This document shows positions 1-6,710 of a stretch of DNA of 45,110 nt, piece by piece. The notes below the pieces were generated by a model. The model saw only the letters and a list, made by a program, of their open reading frames with translations, was not told the origin of the DNA and ran no database searches. How positions within the stretch are numbered: the stretch's first letter is position 1; each line of letters begins with the position of its first letter. A program made the translations under genes and the position numbers. The DNA is from Bacillaceae bacterium OF18-1A. GTDB taxonomy: Bacteria; Bacillota; Bacilli; Bacillales; Bacillaceae_G. Location: assembly GCA_027694045.1 (NCBI GenBank), contig JAQEWB010000016.1, forward strand, positions 1-45,110, in the 5' to 3' direction.

Positions 1-136
1 ATAAACCAATGTACTCAGCCTTATCCATTTACACAGACTTCTTGACGGAACCATATAATCCGAGTTGTGATCGATATATTTGAAAAAACCGCCGGTATAA
101 TTTCATGTACCAATAAACGAGCGACAACTTCATAGG
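1..136. other. Left edge, no gene recognised
   Basis: I see no supported gene here. On the minus strand a 34-codon frame starts at 133 but has no ribosome site. The stretch lies downstream of the dps terminator and may be the tail of whatever lies to the left of the window. Confidence 0.4.
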
Positions 137-160
137 AAAAAGCGACTCGTTCAGAGTCAC
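137..160 (-). terminator. Intrinsic terminator of the dps transcript
   Basis: On the minus strand, GTGACTC and GAGTCGC pair around a TGAAC loop and are followed by TTTTT. The 5' side resembles the first bases of the adjacent repeats, so this terminator may be a remodelled repeat end. Confidence 0.6.
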
Positions 161-175
161 TTCCACTTTAAGTGA

Positions 176-294
176 TATCTAGCTCCAGCGGCTAGAACAG
201 TCGGTTGTTTCACTCCTTCATTCGAGGCAAAGAGCGCCTCGTAATCAAGAGCTCCAACACCCTCCTGTTCTGAACGAGCCGCTTCCGCTTTTAA
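176..294 (-). repeat. Structured ~120 bp repeat, copy A2 (distal to dps)
   Basis: This is the second of two tandem units (period 123 bp) that differ from each other at only two positions. Read in the transcription direction it starts AAAAGCGGAAGCGGCTCG and ends AGCCGCTGGAGCTAGATA, so the ends pair (GCGGCT with AGCCGC, AGAAC with GTTCT). An inner GAGGCG...GCCTC hairpin is also present. It resembles the short chromosomal 'bcr' repeats described for the B. cereus group, but I cannot assign the subtype. Confidence 0.8.
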
Positions 295-298
295 GTAA

Positions 299-417
299 TA
301 TCTAGCTCCAGCGGCTAGAACAGTCGGTTGTTTCACTCCTTCATTCGAGGCAAAGAGCGCCTCGTAATCAGGAGTTCCAACACCCTCCTGTTCTGAACGA
401 GCCGCTTCCGCTTTTAA
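299..417 (-). repeat. Structured ~120 bp repeat, copy A1 (abuts dps stop)
   Basis: This unit begins about 3 nt after the dps stop codon (421-423 on the minus strand) and is nearly identical to copy A2. It holds an AGGAGG stretch in its 5' half and self-complementary ends. It lies in the dps 3' untranslated region, between the stop and the terminator at 137-160. Confidence 0.8.
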
Positions 418-420
418 GTA

Positions 421-861
421 TTATTGATTCAAGAATGCACGTAGCATCCAAGCGTGTTTTTCTAGTTCTGTGTAGATGCCTAGTAGTAGGTCAGATGTCA
501 TTTCGTCATCAGAGTTTTGAGCAATTTCCATGCCTTTTTTCAGTTCGACTAACATCATTTCGTAGTCTTTCATGATTGCTTCGACCATCCCTTCTGCAGT
601 TTCTCCGTATGCTGCTTCTTGAATAGAAGATATTTCTAGGTATTCTTTCATTGTTGCTACTGGTTTGCCGCCAATTGCTAAGATGCGTTCAGCGATTTCG
701 TCAATGTGAGTAGCTGATTCTGTGTAAAGTTCTTCAAATTTCTCGTGTAATGTGAAGAATTGAGGTCCTTTTACGTACCAATGGAAGTTGTGTAGTTTTG
801 TGAATAAAACGCTCCAGTCCGCTACTTGTTTGTTTAATACTTCGATTACTTGTTTGTTCAT
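421..861 (-). CDS. dps: Dps-family ferritin-like DNA-protecting protein (MrgA type)
   Basis: Dps proteins form 12-subunit shells that oxidise Fe(II) with hydrogen peroxide, store iron and shield DNA in the cytoplasm. The ATG at 861 (146 aa) is chosen because AAAGGAGA lies 9 nt upstream; the longer frame to 951 runs through the promoter. The inter-subunit ferroxidase ligands are visible with E. coli Dps spacing: H27, H39, D54 and E58. The sequence matches my memory of B. anthracis Dlp-1. Transcription should come from TTGATT-N17-TATAAT (944-916), which overlaps a perfect PerR box (908-922), so peroxide induction is expected. The stop is followed at once by two copies of a structured repeat. 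Confidence 0.96.
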   Translation of the reverse strand: MNKQVIEVLNKQVADWSVLFTKLHNFHWYVKGPQFFTLHEKFEELYTESATHIDEIAERILAIGGKPVATMKEYLEISSIQEAAYGETAEGMVEAIMKDYEMMLVELKKGMEIAQNSDDEMTSDLLLGIYTELEKHAWMLRAFLNQ

Positions 862-890
862 TATGATCAATCTCCTTTTGAGTGAATATG

Positions 891-944
891 TTATATCAAT
901 TACTAATTTATAATTATTATAATCTAGTAATTGATATAAATCAA
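891..944 (-). promoter_or_regulatory. dps promoter with PerR box inside a 49-bp palindrome
   Basis: The -35 TTGATT (944-939) and -10 TATAAT (921-916) are 17 nt apart on the minus strand. TTATAATTATTATAA at 908-922 matches the B. subtilis PerR consensus TTATAATNATTATAA at every position. Flanking it are perfect 15-nt arms, TTATATCAATTACTA (891-905) and TAGTAATTGATATAA (925-939). Arms and box share the same centre at 915. Confidence 0.88.
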
Positions 945-990
945 CCCTCAAGGTGGAATTAATTTGAACAAATTATGAACGATTGTAAAT

Positions 991-1030
991 AAAAAATCCC
1001 TATTACTGTGTGAAGTAATAGGGATTTTTT
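991..1030 (-). terminator. Bidirectional terminator (symporter gene)
   Basis: AAAAAATCCCTATTACT (991-1007) pairs perfectly with AGTAATAGGGATTTTTT (1014-1030) around GTGTGA. It ends the minus-strand symporter transcript after the repeat copy at 1036-1155, and its A/T runs allow function on both strands. Confidence 0.88.
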
Positions 1031-1035
1031 ATTTA

Positions 1036-1155
1036 TATCTAGCTCCAGCGGCTAGAATCTCCGGTCATTTCGCTCTCTCGCTCGAAGCAAAAAGCGCTTC
1101 AAGGTCGAGAGCTTGAAGTGCCCTGCGATTCTGAACGAGCCGCTTCCGCTTTTAA
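1036..1155 (-). repeat. Structured ~120 bp repeat, copy A3 (abuts symporter stop)
   Basis: The outer ends are the same as in A1/A2 (AAAAGCGGAAGCGGCTCG and AGCCGCTGGAGCTAGATA), but the interior has diverged. It begins about 5 nt after the symporter stop codon and ends just before the terminator at 991-1030, so it must be transcribed as part of the 3' untranslated region. Confidence 0.78.
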
Positions 1156-1159
1156 ATGT

Positions 1160-2593
1160 TTAAACAGCTTGTTTCTTTTCTTCTACATCTTGTCCATCCC
1201 AACATTCCGTATTCTGTAAGCCGGGGATAGAGCTTGCGACGAAAACAGGGTCTTTTCCTTGTTTCTTTTGCTTCAAATAGTCTACTAGTGTAGCGTAGGC
1301 GAATTTGCTCAGGAATGAGATGGCAATTAAGTTTGTGAATACCATTAGTCCCATGAATAGATCAGCTAGGCTCCAAACTGTTTGAAGGGCAGCGATTGAT
1401 CCGAAGAATACCATTCCGACAACTGCAACACGATAAATCATTAACCATGTTTTACTTTCTTTAATGAATGCGATATTTGTTTCACCATAATAGTAGTTTC
1501 CTAGTAAAGAACTGAAAGCGAATAGGAAAATAATAATCGCTAAGAAAGTGCTTGCCCATGATCCGATTTGTGAACTTAATGCTTGTTGTGTTAATTCAAT
1601 ACCTTGTAAATTTGATCCTTTGTACAGTCCAGAACATAATACGATAAATGCTGTTGATGTACATACTAAGAATGTATCTACGAAAACACCTAATGCTTGA
1701 ACAAGACCTTGTTTTGCAGGGTGAGATACATCTGATGTTGCAGCTGCGTTAGGTGAACTACCCATACCAGCTTCTGTTGCGAATAAACCGCGCTGAATTC
1801 CGTACTTAATTGCTGCACCGATACCACCAGCGATGGCTTGATCTAAACCGAATGCGCCGTTGAAAATTTCCATAAAAATGCTTGGTAACATATTAAAGTT
1901 TTTAATAACGACAAAAACAGCCACGCCAATATAAACGATTGCCATTGGAGGAACAATCATTTCTGTAATACGTGAAATGCTTTTAATACCGCCAAAAATA
2001 ATAACTGCAACTAATACTGCTAATAGAGCTCCTACGATTGTGCGCTCTAGTCCGAATGCGTTTTCGAACGCGATTGTTACTGTATTTGCTTGAACTGAGT
2101 TGAAAATTAATCCGTACGTAACTGTAATAAGAAGTGAAAACCAAACACCCATCCAACGCTTGTTTAGCCCTTTTTCCATGTAATATGCGGGGCCACCGCG
2201 GAATCTGCTTCCATCTTTTACTTTATAAATTTGTGCAAGTGTACATTCTACGAAACTAGTAGCTGCACCGATAATCGCGATAAACCACATCCAAAAGATT
2301 GCACCTGGTCCACCCATTGAAATTGCTAATGCTACACCAGCTAAGTTCCCGATACCGATACGAGCAGCGGCACTTAAGCAAAATGCTTGGAACGGGGAGA
2401 TGCTATCTTTTTTCTTTTCTTTTCGATTGAACCCTTTACTAATTAAGCTGACCATTTCACGGAAATGAGTGATTTGGACAAATTTCAATTTAAAAGAGAA
2501 ATAAAGACCGAAGCCGATTAACATTGCAATAAGAATATATGACCATAAAATATTATTCGTTACTTCAAGGAATCTGCTAAAGATATCAACCAT
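1160..2593 (-). CDS. Sodium:alanine symporter, AGCS family (AlsT-like)
   Basis: The protein should import alanine, glycine or a related amino acid with sodium across the cytoplasmic membrane. It is 477 aa with about ten hydrophobic segments. Family-typical stretches are GGPAYYMEKGL near residue 135, the EAGMGSSPNAAATSD loop near 270, and a polar C-terminal tail. The ATG at 2593 is preferred to a GTG nine bases upstream because AAAGGAAG lies 9 nt from the ATG and would touch the GTG. A promoter TTGCTT-N17-TATAAT lies at 2654-2626. It is monocistronic, and its stop is followed by a repeat copy and a terminator. Substrate specificity among alanine, glycine and glutamine cannot be read from the sequence. 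Confidence 0.92.
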   Translation of the reverse strand: MVDIFSRFLEVTNNILWSYILIAMLIGFGLYFSFKLKFVQITHFREMVSLISKGFNRKEKKKDSISPFQAFCLSAAARIGIGNLAGVALAISMGGPGAIFWMWFIAIIGAATSFVECTLAQIYKVKDGSRFRGGPAYYMEKGLNKRWMGVWFSLLITVTYGLIFNSVQANTVTIAFENAFGLERTIVGALLAVLVAVIIFGGIKSISRITEMIVPPMAIVYIGVAVFVVIKNFNMLPSIFMEIFNGAFGLDQAIAGGIGAAIKYGIQRGLFATEAGMGSSPNAAATSDVSHPAKQGLVQALGVFVDTFLVCTSTAFIVLCSGLYKGSNLQGIELTQQALSSQIGSWASTFLAIIIFLFAFSSLLGNYYYGETNIAFIKESKTWLMIYRVAVVGMVFFGSIAALQTVWSLADLFMGLMVFTNLIAISFLSKFAYATLVDYLKQKKQGKDPVFVASSIPGLQNTECWDGQDVEEKKQAV

Positions 2594-2625
2594 ATAATAC
2601 ACTTCCTTTTTTTCATAATAAGAAA

Positions 2626-2654
2626 ATTATATGCAAAAAATATACCAGAAGCAA
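2626..2654 (-). promoter_or_regulatory. Sigma-A type promoter of the symporter
   Basis: TTGCTT (2654-2649) and TATAAT (2631-2626) are separated by 17 nt on the minus strand, about 33 nt upstream of the ATG. Confidence 0.6.
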
Positions 2655-2973
2655 TTTTTCTAAAAAATTATGTTACTTAAAAGTATTTTATGTTATGATT
2701 AAGTTACATCGTAATTACTTTTAGAATTATTTCTATTTTGAAACGTAAAATTTCGAGTGAGAAAGAAGAATTTTTACTGAGAGTGAACGTGAAGAATTTG
2801 AAAATGAGAAGTAATTTGTTTTTATAAGTATCTTTCTAGGAGCTATTTATTATTACAATAAAAGATTTCCAAGTCACAGGTATGCTGAATGGTGATAATT
2901 TCTAAATTTAATTAGATGAGTAAAAGACAGAAAAACAGAAAATTTAAATAAAAATATTGAGGAGGAGCTAAGT
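2655..2973. other. Intergenic region upstream of khtT
   Basis: This AT-rich stretch holds the divergent promoters. I see no khtS-sized ORF, although B. subtilis has khtS before khtT. A short open stretch at about 2848-2905 (ending in ITIKDFQVTGMLNGDNF) has no normal start codon and could be gene debris or nothing. I looked for the conserved bases of a c-di-AMP riboswitch and did not find them. The khtT ribosome site GGAGGAG is at 2961-2967. Confidence 0.4.
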
Positions 2974-3471
2974 ATGAATATTAGAGAAAGTGAACTTCCA
3001 GGTATCGGTTATAAATTTCAAATCATTACGAAAGGCAATGAAAAGATGGTGATCGTTATTCATGATGATGGACGTAGAGAGATGTACCATTTTGATTCAG
3101 ACCATGAAGAAAGTATCTCAAGTATTTCGTTACGTGACTCAGAGGCGAGACAAATTGCAGCGATATTAGGTGGAATGGTGTATAAGCCGAGAGCATTAGA
3201 AAATGTTGAGATGGTCTTTGAAGGTTTAGCGATTGAGTGGTTTAAAGTGGAGAATGCTGCACCAGCAGTCGGAAAAACAATTGGTAACCTTGAAATAAGA
3301 AAAACATATAGCGTAACAATCATTGCAGTTATGAAAAAGAATATGAAAAAGTTATTTAATCCAGGGCCAGAAACGGTAATTGAAGAAGGTGACATGCTTG
3401 TAGTTTCAGGTGAGAGAGAAGAAATTAAAAAAATTATTAATGAGTTACTTTCAAATAGGGGGACTGACTAG
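2974..3471 (+). CDS. khtT: KhtT-like regulatory subunit of K+/H+ antiporter (TrkA-C domain)
   Basis: In B. subtilis KhtT is a peripheral protein that gates the KhtU antiporter through a ligand-binding RCK_C (TrkA-C) domain. This 165-aa protein has the same length. The C-terminal half (about residues 75-160) carries the TrkA-C pattern, with a buried core ending GDMLVVSGEREEIKKI. The N-terminal half is charged and lacks membrane segments. GGAGGAG precedes the ATG, and the stop codon is directly followed by the khtU ATG, so the two genes are translationally coupled. Confidence 0.88.
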   Translation: MNIRESELPGIGYKFQIITKGNEKMVIVIHDDGRREMYHFDSDHEESISSISLRDSEARQIAAILGGMVYKPRALENVEMVFEGLAIEWFKVENAAPAVGKTIGNLEIRKTYSVTIIAVMKKNMKKLFNPGPETVIEEGDMLVVSGEREEIKKIINELLSNRGTD

Positions 3472-4677
3472 ATGGATACTTTAATTTTTGAAGTTGGTAC
3501 AGCTTTAGTTTTAGTTGCAATTGCGGCAGTAATCGCTGGGAAGTTTAAATTCTCGGTAATTCCATTTCTAATTGTCCTTGGTATGTTAGTGGGGCCACAT
3601 GCTCCGGCACTAGGTGTAATCGATCTCAGGTTTATAGAAAGTGAAAGTGTAATTTCCTTCCTTGGAAGAATCGGTGTTCTATTCCTTCTTTTCTATCTAG
3701 GTTTAGAATTTTCGATGAAAAAGCTAATTAAATCAGGGCGCTCTATTGCAATTGGCGGAACGATCTACATTTTAATTAACTTTTCACTTGGATTATTGTA
3801 CGGATTTATAATGGGATTCCCTCTACTAGAAATTTTGATTATTGCGGGTATTATTACGATTTCTTCTAGTGCTATCGTTGCGAAAGTATTAGTTGATTTA
3901 AGAAGAACTGGTAATAATGAAACCGAATTAATTTTAGGAATTATTATGTTCGAAGATATATTCCTTGCTGTATATTTATCAGTAGTTTCTGGCTTAGTTC
4001 TTGGGGATCATGCTTCCTTCTTAGGGGCACTCACTTCAATCGGAATCGCTTTAGGATATATGCTGCTATTCTTTGTAGTCGCTAGAAAAGCTACGCCGTT
4101 ATTAAATAAATTGCTTAATATTAGTTCAGATGAAATCTTTATTATTGTAGTGTTTGCTTCTTTATTCTTCATCGCTGGTTTCTCAGAAACAATTCACGTT
4201 GCAGAAGCAATCGGAGCACTTCTTTTAGGGTTAGTTTTCTCTGAGACAGAGCATAGTGACCGAATTGAACATCTTGTTGTTCCATTTAGAGATTTCTTCG
4301 GAGCTATTTTCTTCTTCAGCTTCGGATTAAGTATCGATCCGTTTTCATTAGGTGGAGCAATATGGTTAACGTTAGGTGCCGTCCTTCTGACAATTATCGG
4401 AAACTTTGTAGCGGGGATGATTGCAGGAAGGCAAGCTGGATTATCTCATAAAGCATCAACAAATATTGGTCTAACAATTGTTTCAAGAGGAGAATTCTCC
4501 ATCATTATGGCCAATATCGGAATCGCGGGTGGTTTAATGTCAGTATTGAAACCATTCTCTGCGCTCTATGTGCTTATCCTATCCATTTTAGGACCACTTC
4601 TTACGAAAGAATCGAAGAATATATACAAATTCTTAAATAAAATATTTAAATGGGATACGAAAACTTCAAAAGTTTAG
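3472..4677 (+). CDS. khtU: KhtU-like K+/H+ antiporter, CPA2 family
   Basis: This integral membrane protein (401 aa, about 12 hydrophobic segments) should exchange K+ for H+ under control of KhtT. It helps with potassium efflux, alkaline pH or electrophile stress. CPA2 features include the LGMLVGP segment near residues 37-43, LLFYLGLEFSMKKL near 76-90, ISSSAIVAKVL near 131 and IVSRGEFSIIMANIG near 335. GGGGG lies about 9 nt before the ATG, and its gene starts on the base after the khtT stop. There is a terminator 6 nt downstream, so the operon is just these two genes. Confidence 0.9.
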   Translation: MDTLIFEVGTALVLVAIAAVIAGKFKFSVIPFLIVLGMLVGPHAPALGVIDLRFIESESVISFLGRIGVLFLLFYLGLEFSMKKLIKSGRSIAIGGTIYILINFSLGLLYGFIMGFPLLEILIIAGIITISSSAIVAKVLVDLRRTGNNETELILGIIMFEDIFLAVYLSVVSGLVLGDHASFLGALTSIGIALGYMLLFFVVARKATPLLNKLLNISSDEIFIIVVFASLFFIAGFSETIHVAEAIGALLLGLVFSETEHSDRIEHLVVPFRDFFGAIFFFSFGLSIDPFSLGGAIWLTLGAVLLTIIGNFVAGMIAGRQAGLSHKASTNIGLTIVSRGEFSIIMANIGIAGGLMSVLKPFSALYVLILSILGPLLTKESKNIYKFLNKIFKWDTKTSKV

Positions 4678-4683
4678 AAGAAT

Positions 4684-4720
4684 AAAAGTACAAGAGAATC
4701 GCTTCTTGTACTTTTTTTTA
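4684..4720 (+). terminator. Terminator of khtTU
   Basis: AAAGTACAAGA pairs with TCTTGTACTTT around a short GAATCGC loop and is followed by a T run. Confidence 0.88.
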
Positions 4721-4829
4721 TTTATGTAAAATCACTTCATTTTTAAAGGATAAAAAGAGTATGTTTAATATTTACCATATTGTGGCATATATATAGAAAA
4801 AGAGGGCTTGGAAAGGGGAATAAAAAGAA

Positions 4830-5264
4830 ATGGAACTCCAGTTTCAAAATGTATATCAACAGGTGGAGAATTGGTATGTGTTGGATTCGGAGCTTCCTTG
4901 GGATGTCAAAAGGTTGAGAGAGGATTTGTTTTCGCTTATTGAAGTATGTAAAACACCCGTTATTTTTTGTGATACGTGTGATGCAAATCATGTGCTTTTA
5001 TCATTAGGGGAAGAGGAAGAGGAGTTTCTATTCCCGGTGGGTGGTTTTTATCATAAGGAAAAGCAATTAATCTTCGTTTGTATATGGGAAGAGTACGAGC
5101 AAGTGCTGAAAACATTACTGCATGAATTTCGTCATGCGATGCAGCATGAGCAAAATGTATTGTTTGTTGGAAGTGAAACGTATGAAGAGAGATGGATTGA
5201 GAAAGATGCGAGGAAGTTCGCGGAGAGGAAATTAGATGAATATAAAAATAGAAAGTTAATGTAA
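4830..5264 (+). CDS. Small zincin-like protein with HEFRH motif (unknown function)
   Basis: A 144-aa cytoplasmic protein with no signal peptide. It has a clear zinc-peptidase signature: HEFRH at 98-102 (HEXXH), followed by an acidic helix WIEKDARKFA (E124) that could supply the third ligand. This layout resembles the ImmA/IrrE and SprT-like groups. I suspect it belongs to a Bacillus DUF family (possibly DUF3920) but cannot confirm that. The start is the ATG after GGAAAGGGG (4809-4817); the spacing is slightly long. It stands alone between the khtTU terminator and the MarR gene. Proteolytic activity is an inference from the motif only. Confidence 0.75.
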   Translation: MELQFQNVYQQVENWYVLDSELPWDVKRLREDLFSLIEVCKTPVIFCDTCDANHVLLSLGEEEEEFLFPVGGFYHKEKQLIFVCIWEEYEQVLKTLLHEFRHAMQHEQNVLFVGSETYEERWIEKDARKFAERKLDEYKNRKLM

Positions 5265-5314
5265 AGCATAGTGGAGAAATAGCGCTATGCCTTTTACTTA
5301 TTAAAAATAAGTAG

Positions 5315-5343
5315 TTGACTTATATAAAGTTTAGTCCTAAACT
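5315..5343 (+). promoter_or_regulatory. Promoter with MarR-type operator
   Basis: TTGACT (5315-5320), a 17-nt spacer and TAAACT (5338-5343) form a promoter. The perfect inverted repeat AGTTTAG-TC-CTAAACT (5328-5343) covers the -10, the usual layout for autorepression by the MarR protein encoded just downstream. Confidence 0.75.
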
Positions 5344-5371
5344 AATAGTATCAAATGAGCGAGGTGATGAA

Positions 5372-5779
5372 ATGAAAACAGAAGATAGACTAGGGTTACT
5401 ATTATGGTTTCGTTTATCACGTTTTTATAATAAGAGTGTTCGTGAGACGAATCAACATTTGAAAAAGTGGAATGTATCCGCCGCTCAATTTGATGTGTTA
5501 GCTCAAGTTGGAGGGCATGATCGTTTAACACAGCAAGAGCTTGGTAATAAGTTATTTGTTACGAAAGGAAATGTCACTCAGCTTTTAAATAAAATGGAGC
5601 AGCTGGAGTGGATTTATCGTGAACAAGAAGGAACTACGAAATATATTTCGTTAACAGAAAAGGGACGAGCTCTATATGAAGAAATTGTTCCGCCTCAAGA
5701 AACGTTCCAAGCGGGGCAGTTTCATAATTTAAATATAGAAGAACAAAATCAATTATTAAAATTACTCAAAAAATTATAG
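5372..5779 (+). CDS. MarR-family transcriptional regulator
   Basis: A 135-aa winged-helix dimeric repressor. The core fits the family: LTQQELGNKLFVTKGNVTQLL is the recognition helix region (about 57-77) and the wing follows in the segment ending EGTTKYISLTEKGR. The ATG at 5372 is preferred because GAGGTGATG lies just before it, while the longer frame starts inside the promoter. It is followed after 51 bp by a pirin gene, probably co-transcribed. Regulators of this kind next to pirins often sense oxidants or phenolics, but no cysteine is visible here, so a redox-cysteine mechanism is unlikely. Confidence 0.88.
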   Translation: MKTEDRLGLLLWFRLSRFYNKSVRETNQHLKKWNVSAAQFDVLAQVGGHDRLTQQELGNKLFVTKGNVTQLLNKMEQLEWIYREQEGTTKYISLTEKGRALYEEIVPPQETFQAGQFHNLNIEEQNQLLKLLKKL

Positions 5780-5830
5780 TGGAAAAAATTTAAAGTAAAT
5801 CTTGAATCCGAGATAATATGAGGTGAAAAT

Positions 5831-6529
5831 ATGTTTAGAAAAGTTGATCATAAAAATATGGGTAGAGCAAATCACGGCTGGTTAAATACACATTTTCATT
5901 TTTCTTTTGCGAATTACTACAATCCAAATAATATGAGCTTCGGAGCATTACGTGTTATTAATGATGACCTAGTGGCGGCACAAACTGGTTTCGATATGCA
6001 TCCACACCGCGATATGGAGATTATTTCTTACGTTGTAGATGGGGCTTTAACACATGAAGATAGTATGGGGAACCGCGGAACGATTGAGCGTGGACATGTT
6101 CAATATATGAGTGCTGGTACAGGTGTATTTCATAGCGAGCATAATTTAGGAAATGAAACGTTGCGTTTATTACAAATTTGGATTTTACCAGACCGTGCTG
6201 ATCATAAGCCAAATTACGGCGAGTTTAAATTTGATTGGAGTAAGCGTGAAAATGAATGGTTCCATATGGTATCTCCAGTAGAAGGAGATGCACCAATTCA
6301 AATTCATCAAGATGCGAATTTATATTCTTTATCGTTAGAAGCTGGAAAAGAAATTCATTTTCCAGTGAAGGAAGGTCGTCAATTGTATCTTGTACAAATT
6401 GAAGGAAGCAGTGTCATAAATGGTGAAACAATTGTTATGCGTGATGCGGTAGAAGCGGTAGAAGAAGATATTCATATTGAAGCGAAAGAGCAATCACATT
6501 ACTTAGCAATTGAGTTGAAAAAACAATAA
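5831..6529 (+). CDS. Pirin-family bicupin (YhhW-like)
   Basis: A 232-aa two-cupin protein. The metal ligands H57, H59, H101 and E103 occupy exactly the positions reported for E. coli YhhW, a quercetin 2,3-dioxygenase-like pirin. The N-terminal cupin contains GFDMHPHRDMEIISYVVDG and the second half carries the degenerate C-terminal cupin. The likely activity is metal-dependent oxidation of an aromatic compound, but the natural substrate is not predictable. AGGTG lies just upstream of the ATG. It probably forms a two-gene operon with the preceding MarR gene. Confidence 0.9.
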   Translation: MFRKVDHKNMGRANHGWLNTHFHFSFANYYNPNNMSFGALRVINDDLVAAQTGFDMHPHRDMEIISYVVDGALTHEDSMGNRGTIERGHVQYMSAGTGVFHSEHNLGNETLRLLQIWILPDRADHKPNYGEFKFDWSKRENEWFHMVSPVEGDAPIQIHQDANLYSLSLEAGKEIHFPVKEGRQLYLVQIEGSSVINGETIVMRDAVEAVEEDIHIEAKEQSHYLAIELKKQ

Positions 6530-6562
6530 CGAGCGGGGAATGAATAAGACTCTCACTGTATG

Positions 6563-6598
6563 AAAAAGAGGGCATCCGATAGGATGTCCTCTTTTTTT
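6563..6598 (+). terminator. Terminator of marR-pirin operon
   Basis: AAAGAGGGCATCC pairs with GGATGTCCTCTTT, followed by T residues. Confidence 0.88.
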
Positions 6599-6710
6599 GA
6601 TTGGAATTGTCTGAAAAATGTTTCTCAATTTTTCTGGAGAGGTATCGGGTGAAAAAGTAAGAATTGTATAAAAGTGTCAAAAATCTTTATTGGGAATGGG
6701 GAATGTTATA

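Noticed and set aside
1..133. 34-codon minus-strand frame at the left edge
   Set aside because: No ribosome site and no recognisable sequence; it starts next to the dps terminator.
176..417. The tandem units looked like a possible CRISPR array
   Set aside because: The units are ~120 bp, nearly identical throughout, have no spacers, and recur elsewhere singly.
2655..2973. Possible c-di-AMP riboswitch before a K+/H+ antiporter
   Set aside because: The conserved bases of that riboswitch class were not found and no strong fold or terminator is visible.
6600..6710. PlcR box before the secreted M4 protease
   Set aside because: No TATGNAN4TNCATA match was seen.
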